Below are positions 36,426 to 43,343 of a DNA stretch of 64,000 nt, piece after piece. The DNA lies in NCBI GenBank assembly GCA_020161655.1, contig JAIUPC010000009.1, positions 124,001-188,000 on the forward strand. The letters run 5' to 3'. Positions within the stretch are counted from its first letter, which is position 1; every line of letters begins with the position of its first letter. The notes below the pieces were generated by a model. It searched no databases. It was not told the DNA's origin and was given only the letters and a program-made list of their open reading frames with translations. A program made the translations under genes and the position numbers. Source of the DNA: Pseudomonadota bacterium. Lineage in GTDB: Bacteria; Pseudomonadota; Alphaproteobacteria; Rhodobacterales; Rhodobacteraceae.

Positions 36426-36602
36426 TTACGGCATGACCGCGCCGGCTGCGCCCAGCGCACCCGTGATGTCACCAGCCAGAAGGGTGAGGGCGCCGATGCC
36501 GACGGCGACGGCGAGCGCTACGGCGACACCGTATTCGACGAGGGTGACGCCGTCATCGTCTTTGCGGAAGGCGCGGAGATTGTTGAGCAGAGCGGAACGC
36601 AT
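36426..36602 (-). CDS. flp: Flp family type IVb pilin
   Basis: The structural subunit of the Tad/Flp pilus, 58 residues. The prepilin motif is DDDGVTLVEYGVAVALAVAV, with cleavage expected after Gly18 or so, leaving Val at +1, Glu at +5 and Tyr at +6 as usual for Flp pilins. The ATG at 36602 is preceded by AAGGAG seven bases away, which rules out the longer in-frame start at 36722. It is first in the minus-strand tad run, 108 bases before cpaB, consistent with high expression from its own promoter. Bases 36603-36859 upstream hold no gene and probably contain that promoter. Confidence 0.93.
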   Translation of the reverse strand: MRSALLNNLRAFRKDDDGVTLVEYGVAVALAVAVGIGALTLLAGDITGALGAAGAVMP

Positions 36603-36859
36603 AAAGCTTCTCCTTGAATGCGTTGCAGATTCCGGGGAAACGCCCCGGCCACGAGAGAGGCGAACCGGCTTGCGAAGGCCACAGTTCCCCTCAACGATGG
36701 CTCTCGGGACGGTGCTACGCATCGTCGGAACGGATGAAGCATTCCCGTGCGGATTGTTTTTTCGGCTGATTTACGCGTACGCCGCCGCAATGTGGCCACA
36801 AAGGCGCCCAGTTCGCGCCACGGTTCAGGGGCGCATCGTCGCTTTGAAACAGTCCTGCC

Positions 36860-38170
36860 TCAGGCCGCTGAAAACGCCCGGTCCAGCCCCTCGGCGACCT
36901 GATCGACATCGGAAAGCGACAGGCAGAGCGGCGGCACCATCCGCAAGGTAGACCGGTGCGGGCCGGATTTCGACAGGATCAGCCCGCTTTCCCGGCAGCG
37001 TTCGAAGACGGCGGCGGTGGTGTCGGGGTCGGGTTCCTTCGACTTCCGGTCCTTCACCATCTCGATGGCGAGCATCAGCCCGCGCCCGCGAACGTCGCCG
37101 ATCACCGGATGGCGCTGCTTCAGGTCATTGAGCCGCGCCAGCAAGGCGCCGCCGACCTTGCGGGCATTTTCCTGCAACCGCTCCTCGCGCAGCACCTGCA
37201 AGACGGCGCGGCCGGCGGCGCAGCTCGTCGGGTTGGCGCCGTAGGTGTGGAACATGAATTTGTCCGCCATCGGCTGGGCGATGCGCCTTTGCGCCACGAC
37301 TGCGCCCAAAGGAAAGCCGTTGCCGATGCCCTTGGCCATCACCACGATGTCGGGGATCACGCCGTCGGCCTCGAACCCCCACATATGGTCGCCGGTGCGG
37401 CCAAAGCCCGACTGAACCTCATCGGCGATGTAAAGCCCGCCCGCCGCGCGGACCCGTTCCGCTGCACCCGACATGTAGCCGGGGGGCATTTCGATGATGC
37501 CGCCATAGCCTTGCACCGATTCCACGAAGATCCCGGCGACGCGGCCCGTGGTCGCGCAGCCGATGGTGCGGTCGATCTCGTCAAGATAGGGCTCCACGCC
37601 GGGGCCGAAGACGCCGCGATACTGGTTCGGGTCGGCCACGAAGGCGACGTTGCCGGGCATGCCCGGATGGCGGAAACCGGCGATCCCGGTCAGCGACTGC
37701 GCCGCCGAGGTGGGGCCGTGATAGGCATTCCTCAGCGCCAGAAGGTCAAGATTGCCGGTATAGGCCCGCGCCATGACCATGGCGAGGTCGATGGCCTCTG
37801 ACCCCGAATTGGTGAAATGCACCACCCATTCGATATCGCCCTTTGGCCCCTTCGGCATCGTCGCCGCCAGTTCCTCGGCCAGATGGGCGGGGACCGGGTG
37901 ATAGAACATCGTCGTGCAATGGGTCAGTTCCGCCGCCTGCTCCTGCGCCGCCTTGACCACGACGGGGTGCGAATGGCCGACCGAGATGCAGACATTCATG
38001 CCGAGAAGGTCGGTATACTTCCGCCCCTCCTGATCCCAGAGGTACTGCATGGAGCCCTTGCGAAAGATCATCGGCTCCCTGAACGGCACGAATTTCTTCT
38101 GGCTTGCCGCGTAATAGGTCTCGCGGCGGGCGGCGGTGCCCTCAAGGCTCCAGTCGACCGGCAGGTTCAT
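36860..38170 (-). CDS. Class III (aspartate-aminotransferase-family) PLP aminotransferase
   Basis: A 436-residue fold-type I PLP enzyme of class III, related to AGXT2, beta-alanine:pyruvate and putrescine/4-aminobutyrate aminotransferases. Visible are FTNSGSEAIDLAMVMARAYT near residue 119, YIADEVQSGFGRTG near 246 with the PLP-binding aspartate, and the Schiff-base lysine in VVMAKGIGNGFPLGAV near 279. The ATG overlaps the mttB stop by four bases, so it is coupled to that methyltransferase gene. The amino donor is not resolved; a role in finishing the breakdown of a demethylated amine or amino acid fits the surroundings. Confidence 0.9.
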   Translation of the reverse strand: MNLPVDWSLEGTAARRETYYAASQKKFVPFREPMIFRKGSMQYLWDQEGRKYTDLLGMNVCISVGHSHPVVVKAAQEQAAELTHCTTMFYHPVPAHLAEELAATMPKGPKGDIEWVVHFTNSGSEAIDLAMVMARAYTGNLDLLALRNAYHGPTSAAQSLTGIAGFRHPGMPGNVAFVADPNQYRGVFGPGVEPYLDEIDRTIGCATTGRVAGIFVESVQGYGGIIEMPPGYMSGAAERVRAAGGLYIADEVQSGFGRTGDHMWGFEADGVIPDIVVMAKGIGNGFPLGAVVAQRRIAQPMADKFMFHTYGANPTSCAAGRAVLQVLREERLQENARKVGGALLARLNDLKQRHPVIGDVRGRGLMLAIEMVKDRKSKEPDPDTTAAVFERCRESGLILSKSGPHRSTLRMVPPLCLSLSDVDQVAEGLDRAFSAA

Positions 38171-39717
38171 GCCCTTCCTCCCTCGATCTCGCGTGTGCGC
38201 CGGGCGACGAAATCGTCAAGGCTGTCGCGGATTGCCTCATCCATCGCCGGCGGCTGGTAATCGGCCAGAAGCTTCTTCACGCGCAGTGAAGCGCGCTCAT
38301 GCTCCCAAAGCGCGCCCTCCGCGCTCCATTGTTCGTAGGTGCCATTGTCGGACATCTCGCCCATCCAGAAGGCCGTTTCGAAGTTTTCCCGCGTATGGGT
38401 GGCGCCAAGGAAATGGCCGCCGGGCGGCACTTCCTGAAACGCCTCCATCGCCTGTGCGGCTTCGGAAAAATCGACGCCCTGCACGAAGCGCATCATGGCC
38501 GAGCAGCGGTCGGCATCCATCACGATCTTCTCGTAGCCGGTCGTCAGAAGCCCTTCGAGGCAGCCGGTGGCATGGATGATGAAGTTCACCCCGGCCATGG
38601 TGGCGCCCATGAGCTGCGCCTGGCTTTCATAGCCCGCCTGGGCATCCGGCACCTTGGATGCGGTCAGCGCTCCGACCGAATGGAACGGCAGACCCAAGCG
38701 GTCGGCCAGCGTCTTGGCGCACATCTGGAACTGGGTGCCTTCCGGCGTGCCGAAGGTCGGCGCCCCGGTCTTCAGCGAGATCGGCGAGAAGAAGGTGCCG
38801 AAGGCGGCGGGCGCGCCGGGACGGATCAACTGGATCAAAGCGACCGAAGCCAGCACCTCTGCCAGCACCTGCGCCAGCGTCGCGGCGATTGAGACAGGCG
38901 ACATCGCCCCGCCAAGGACGAAGGGCGAGACGACCGTGCATTGCCCGGCCCTGGCATATTCCTTCAGCGCCCAGAGCATGGTTTCGTCCATGACCAGCGG
39001 CGCGTTGGTGTTGACCACGGAATACAGGACGCAATTCTGGTCGACGAAGTCCGCGCCCATGGCAAGGCGGCACATCTCGATCGTGTCGCGGGCGCGTTCG
39101 GGGGCGGTGACGGCGCCCATGAAGGGCTTGTCGTTCAAGGTCAGGTGCGTGTGCGCCATGTGCAGGTGGCGGACGGGGACGGCCAAGTCCACCGGCTCCA
39201 CCACCACGCCGCCGGAATGGTTCACGGCGGCGAGGCTGTGATGCAGCTTGGTGATGTCGCGGAAATCCTGGATGGTCGCGTAGCGCCGGCCCTTTTCGAT
39301 GTCATGAACGAAGGGTGGGCCGAAGCTTGGGCAATAGACCTGCGCCTCGCCGCCGATCTGGACGGAACGGGCGGGGTTGCGGGCGTGCTGGGTGAAGACG
39401 CTGGGCGCGGTCCTGATCTTGTCGCGGCACCAGCCGGGATCGAAGCGCACCCGCTGGCCATCGACCCGCGCACCGTGCTTGCGGAAAAGATCGAGCGTTT
39501 CGGCGTCGCCCCGGAACTCCATGCCGATCTCGTCGAGGATGAGGTCGGCATTGCGCTCGATGATCGCCACCGCCTCTTCGTCGATCAGGCTGACGAAGCC
39601 GATGCGGCGGATGGTGAAGGGCGCGGCAAGCTCCTGCCGGGCGGTACGCGCCCGGATGCGTTCGCTGCGCCCCTCGCGGCGGCTCATGCGCGGGTTTCCC
39701 TGATCGTCTTTAGGCAT
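38167..39717 (-). CDS. MttB family methyltransferase (trimethylamine methyltransferase-like, non-pyrrolysine)
   Basis: A 516-residue TIM-barrel protein of the COG5598/MttB family. Family strings include VNTNAPLVMDETMLWALKEY, FVLGGAMSPVSIAATLAQ near 268, and GATMAGVNFIIHATGCLEGL near 378. True trimethylamine methyltransferases read an in-frame UAG as pyrrolysine; this gene has no internal stop, so it belongs with the non-Pyl members, several of which demethylate glycine betaine, proline betaine or carnitine. Those normally pass the methyl group to a corrinoid protein, and none is encoded in this window. Start ATG at 39717 follows AAGGGGAAA. It leads an operon with the aminotransferase. Substrate unknown. 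Confidence 0.88.
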   Translation of the reverse strand: MPKDDQGNPRMSRREGRSERIRARTARQELAAPFTIRRIGFVSLIDEEAVAIIERNADLILDEIGMEFRGDAETLDLFRKHGARVDGQRVRFDPGWCRDKIRTAPSVFTQHARNPARSVQIGGEAQVYCPSFGPPFVHDIEKGRRYATIQDFRDITKLHHSLAAVNHSGGVVVEPVDLAVPVRHLHMAHTHLTLNDKPFMGAVTAPERARDTIEMCRLAMGADFVDQNCVLYSVVNTNAPLVMDETMLWALKEYARAGQCTVVSPFVLGGAMSPVSIAATLAQVLAEVLASVALIQLIRPGAPAAFGTFFSPISLKTGAPTFGTPEGTQFQMCAKTLADRLGLPFHSVGALTASKVPDAQAGYESQAQLMGATMAGVNFIIHATGCLEGLLTTGYEKIVMDADRCSAMMRFVQGVDFSEAAQAMEAFQEVPPGGHFLGATHTRENFETAFWMGEMSDNGTYEQWSAEGALWEHERASLRVKKLLADYQPPAMDEAIRDSLDDFVARRTREIEGGRA

Positions 39718-39820
39718 GGCATTCGGTTTCCCCTTCCGGCGGTCTGATGCGAAATCTACGCACCAGATCGGGGGTCCGGCTAGGAGAAGCCGCAGGCATC
39801 GGTTTTACTAATGATGCGGA

Positions 39821-40816
39821 TTAGCCGGGTGCCGCGTCGTGATAGGCGACCTCGCCGGCGATCCCGGGGAAGCGCAGCGCGAAATGCTGCCGCAGGATGC
39901 CCGCGCATTCCGCCGCCAGCGCATCGGCGATACGGTCGAACTCGCCGGACCGCGCCACGACCTGGATGCGGCGGCGGAAACCGGGGAAGGGCAGGGGCAC
40001 GATCCTGAGGCGCATCCCCTCGGCCACCGCGTCGATGAGAAGCGAGGGCGAGAGGATCGCGAAGCACTTTCCGGTCGCCACACCGGCCACGACCATCGAG
40101 GACCGGTCGGCCTCCATCGCGCGCGGAAAGAAGAGGCGGCAGCGCTGGAGGTGCTGGTCGGTGCGCCGGCCAACCGGCGTCGCCACGCCGAAACGCACCA
40201 GCGACAGGCGCGAGGATATCTCGCCGATATCGCTGGGGTTGCCGTCGTAATCCTCTGGCAGGACAAGGTAAAACGGCTCGTCCAGCACCGGGATCGCGCG
40301 GTATCCGGCCTCGTTCCGGATGAGTTCCGAGGTCACGGCAATGTCGATCTGGCGGGCGTTGAGCGCTGTCTGGTGATCGGTCGCAAGGCCGGCCGACAGG
40401 ATCAGTTCCGGCACCCCGAGTTCCTTCACCACGAAGTCGAAAAGCCCCGGCGTCAGCGTCGTGGCGATGGAGGCGAGAAGCCCCATGCGCAGGACCGGCA
40501 GCGTCGTCGCGTTGAGCCGTCGGATATTGGCGCGCAGGTCCTCGATCTCGTTCAGGATGCGAAAGCCGTGGCGTTGCAGGATGCCGCCGGCATGGGTCAG
40601 CGCGATCGGCCGCTGCGAGCGGTCGATGAACTTCACGCCGAAGGCCGTCTCAAGGTTCTTCAGATGCTGGGAGGCCGCGGATTGCGTCATGCCAAGCGCC
40701 GAGGCGGCCGTCGTGACCTGCTGCATCTCGGCCACCGCCATGAAAACCTCGACCGCGCGGAAGAGGTTGAAGTCGGGCGCGCCGTCTTTTTCTTTCCGAT
40801 CCAGTGCCTTGCCCAT
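39821..40816 (-). CDS. LysR family transcriptional regulator
   Basis: A 331-residue LysR regulator with the N-terminal winged helix-turn-helix VAEMQQVTTAASALGMTQSA followed by ASQHLKNLETAFGVKFIDRS (residues about 27-66), and a periplasmic-binding-like effector domain. ATG at 40816 gives a normal N-terminus (MGKALDRKEKD); an in-frame start at 40906 would add 30 basic residues and overlap the shared promoter region. It is divergent from the tandem FAD dehydrogenases, the usual layout for a LysR regulator and its target, with 136 bases between. The mttB operon lies downstream on the same strand. Confidence 0.9.
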   Translation of the reverse strand: MGKALDRKEKDGAPDFNLFRAVEVFMAVAEMQQVTTAASALGMTQSAASQHLKNLETAFGVKFIDRSQRPIALTHAGGILQRHGFRILNEIEDLRANIRRLNATTLPVLRMGLLASIATTLTPGLFDFVVKELGVPELILSAGLATDHQTALNARQIDIAVTSELIRNEAGYRAIPVLDEPFYLVLPEDYDGNPSDIGEISSRLSLVRFGVATPVGRRTDQHLQRCRLFFPRAMEADRSSMVVAGVATGKCFAILSPSLLIDAVAEGMRLRIVPLPFPGFRRRIQVVARSGEFDRIADALAAECAGILRQHFALRFPGIAGEVAYHDAAPG

Positions 40817-40894
40817 CCTGCTACCCCACGCTTGCCGGCGACTCCGCCGCCGGTTCTGCCTTTCATTAGAAAGTTTAATACTGCAAGCACGCCC

Positions 40895-40917
40895 TTGATC
40901 AACCACCTGCCGGCAGG
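40895..40917. promoter_or_regulatory. Two palindromes in the lysR / FAD-dehydrogenase divergent region
   Basis: TTGATCAA (40895-40902) and the 12-base perfect palindrome CCTGCCGGCAGG (40906-40917) lie almost back to back, about 50 and 41 bases upstream of the dehydrogenase start at 40953. The first is the core of the element shared by the importer and agmatine deiminase promoters. The second is a candidate LysR or other operator, though GC-only palindromes arise easily in such DNA. Confidence 0.4.
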
Positions 40918-40952
40918 CTCATTGGGCGGCGCTGGAATGGCTCGGGTGGCGG

Positions 40953-43343
40953 ATGGCGCGGATACTGATCATAGGTGGCGGCGCGGTGGGGCTCAGCCTC
41001 GCCTACCACCTGACGCGGCGTGGTGCGACGGATGTGCTTCTGCTTGAGCGCAACCAGCTGACCTCTGGCACAAGTTGGCATGCGGCGGGCATCGTCGGGC
41101 CTTTGCGCGCGACGGCGGCCATAACCCGGCTCGCGATGTATGCGGGCGAGCTTTTCCCCCGGCTGGAAGAGGAAACCGGCCTTTCGACCGGCTATCGCAA
41201 GACCGGGGGCTACTGGCTGGCGCGCGACGAGGCGCGGATGGACGAACTGCACCGCATTGCAGCCCTCGGCCGCCATTTCGGCCTGACGCCTTCCGTCATT
41301 ACCGGGGACATGGTGCAGGTGCCGGGCCTCGACACCACCGGCATCATCGGAGCGCTGAGGGTCGAGGAGGATGCCAACGTCAACCCGGTCGACCTCTGCA
41401 TGGCCTATGCCAAGGCGGCGCGGGCCGGCGGCGCGGTGATCCGCGAGGGCGTCAACGTTGCCGCGTTGCTGGTCGAGGCCGGGCGCGCCAAGGGGGTCCG
41501 TCTTGAGGATGGCACAGAGATCCTCGCCGACCGCGTGGCGCTTTGCGCCGGGGCCTGGTCGAAGTCACTGGCCGACAAGGCTGGCGTGGCGCTGCCCCTG
41601 CAGGCGGTCGAGCATATGTATGTCGTGACCGAACCGATGCCGCATCTGCCGCATCCCTACCCGGTGATCCGCGACCTTGACCGGGGCATCTACGTCAAGG
41701 GCGATGCCGGCAAGCTGGTGATCGGCGGCTTTGAACCCCATGCCAAATGCTGGAACCCGCACGGGCTCGACGGCGACCGGCCCTATATCGAGTTCTCCGA
41801 GGATTGGGACCAGTTCGCCCCCTTCATGGAGGCGGCGCTGGCGCTGATCCCCTCGCTGGAAAAGACCGGCATCCAGCATTTCATGAACGGGCCGGAAAGC
41901 TTCACCGTCGATTCCCGTCCTTTGATCGGCCAGACGAACGAGGTCGACGGGCTTTTCGTCGCCGCCGGCATGAACTCGGTCGGCATCATGTCCTCGGCCG
42001 GGATCGGCCGGGTGCTGGCCGACTGGATGGTAGAGGGCGCTGCGCCCGATGATCTTTGGGGCGTCGATGTGGCGCGGGTCGATCCCCTGACGGCGGCGGC
42101 GGCACATGTCGAGACCCGGATGGAAGAGGCCGTGGCCGATGTCTTCGCGCTCCACTGGCCCTTCAAGCAGCCGACGGCGGGGCGCGGATTGCGCCGCTCA
42201 GCGCTTCACGAGCGCTGGGCAGCGGCGGGCGCGGTCTTTGGCCTGACCGCCGGTTGGGAGCGTGGGCTTTGGTACGCCGCGCGCGATACCGAGCGCGACC
42301 TGCCCTATTCCGTGGGGGCGCAAGCCTGGCAGGAGATCGCGCACCGCGAGGCTGCCGTGATGGAGAAGGGGACGGTCCTGATCGACCTGTCCCCCTTCGG
42401 CAAGTTCGACATTTCCGGCCCCGGTGCGGTTGAAGCGCTGCAATGGATCGCGGCGGGGAATGTCGATGTTGAAGAGGGGCGGGCCGTCTACACACCGCTT
42501 CTGAACGCCAAGGGCGGGATCGAGGCGGATCTGACCATCACCCGCCTCGGGCCTGAGCATTTCCGCCTGACCTCGGGCGCCGCGACGCGCTGGCGCGATC
42601 TGGCGTGGCTCAGGCGGAATGCGTTGGGGGACGTAACCATCGAGGATGTCACCGAGACAGAGGTGGTGATCGGCGTCATGGGCGCCGGCGCGCGCGATCT
42701 TCTCGCCCGCCTGTCGCCCGACGACTGGCAGGATTTCCCCTTCGCCACCGCCCGCGACGTGACCGTTGCAGGCACCCCCGGCCGCGCCACCCGCGTCAGT
42801 TTCGTGGGCGAGCTTGGCTGGGAACTGTCGATCCCTGTCGCGACAGGCGGCGCAGTCTTCGACGCGCTTTACACCAAGGGTGCGCGGCCCCTCGGCCATT
42901 ACGCGCTCGACGGTTGCCGGATCGAGAAGGGCTTCCGCCACTGGGGCCATGACCTCGGGCCAGAGATCACGCCTTTGGAAGCCGGGCTTGGCTTCACCAT
43001 CGACTGGGGCAAGGATTTCCTCGGCAAGGCGGCGCTCGACCGGCAGAAGGCCGATGGCCTGACCCGCCGCCTCGTCCTCTTCGATGTGGAAGGCGAGCCC
43101 CTCATCCTCCATGACGAGCCGATTTGGGAGAGCGGCGCGGTCGTCGGCCTGACCACCTCCGGCGCGAAGGGTGCCAGGACGCGGCGGGCGCTGGCGCTGG
43201 GCCTCATCGCCATTGCGAAGGGCGAGACGCTGGCCCAGACCTCGGCGCGGCAATTTGAAATCGAGATCGCGGGGCGGCGCTATCCGGCCAAGGTGCTGGA
43301 ACGCCCGCCCTTCGACCCCAAGGGAGAACGGATGCGGCGATGA
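40953..43343 (+). CDS. GcvT-family FAD-dependent oxidoreductase, first of a tandem pair
   Basis: A 796-residue two-part enzyme with the FAD domain MARILIIGGGAVGLSLAYHL, the LTSGTSWHAAGIVG motif near residue 36 (putative covalent-flavin histidine), a middle FAO_M region, and a C-terminal GcvT-like domain with VSFVGELGWELSIPVATGG near 615. It matches the dimethylglycine/sarcosine dehydrogenase group, which oxidises N-methyl groups and hands formaldehyde equivalents to tetrahydrofolate. Ribosome-binding site is weak (GGTGGCGG). Its stop overlaps the next gene's ATG (ATGA). Divergent from a LysR gene that probably controls it. Exact substrate unknown. Confidence 0.88.
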   Translation: MARILIIGGGAVGLSLAYHLTRRGATDVLLLERNQLTSGTSWHAAGIVGPLRATAAITRLAMYAGELFPRLEEETGLSTGYRKTGGYWLARDEARMDELHRIAALGRHFGLTPSVITGDMVQVPGLDTTGIIGALRVEEDANVNPVDLCMAYAKAARAGGAVIREGVNVAALLVEAGRAKGVRLEDGTEILADRVALCAGAWSKSLADKAGVALPLQAVEHMYVVTEPMPHLPHPYPVIRDLDRGIYVKGDAGKLVIGGFEPHAKCWNPHGLDGDRPYIEFSEDWDQFAPFMEAALALIPSLEKTGIQHFMNGPESFTVDSRPLIGQTNEVDGLFVAAGMNSVGIMSSAGIGRVLADWMVEGAAPDDLWGVDVARVDPLTAAAAHVETRMEEAVADVFALHWPFKQPTAGRGLRRSALHERWAAAGAVFGLTAGWERGLWYAARDTERDLPYSVGAQAWQEIAHREAAVMEKGTVLIDLSPFGKFDISGPGAVEALQWIAAGNVDVEEGRAVYTPLLNAKGGIEADLTITRLGPEHFRLTSGAATRWRDLAWLRRNALGDVTIEDVTETEVVIGVMGAGARDLLARLSPDDWQDFPFATARDVTVAGTPGRATRVSFVGELGWELSIPVATGGAVFDALYTKGARPLGHYALDGCRIEKGFRHWGHDLGPEITPLEAGLGFTIDWGKDFLGKAALDRQKADGLTRRLVLFDVEGEPLILHDEPIWESGAVVGLTTSGAKGARTRRALALGLIAIAKGETLAQTSARQFEIEIAGRRYPAKVLERPPFDPKGERMRR

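Noticed and set aside
38167-39717. Pyrrolysine-containing trimethylamine methyltransferase
   Set aside because: There is no in-frame UAG anywhere in the gene and no pyl genes nearby, so a pyrrolysine enzyme is excluded.
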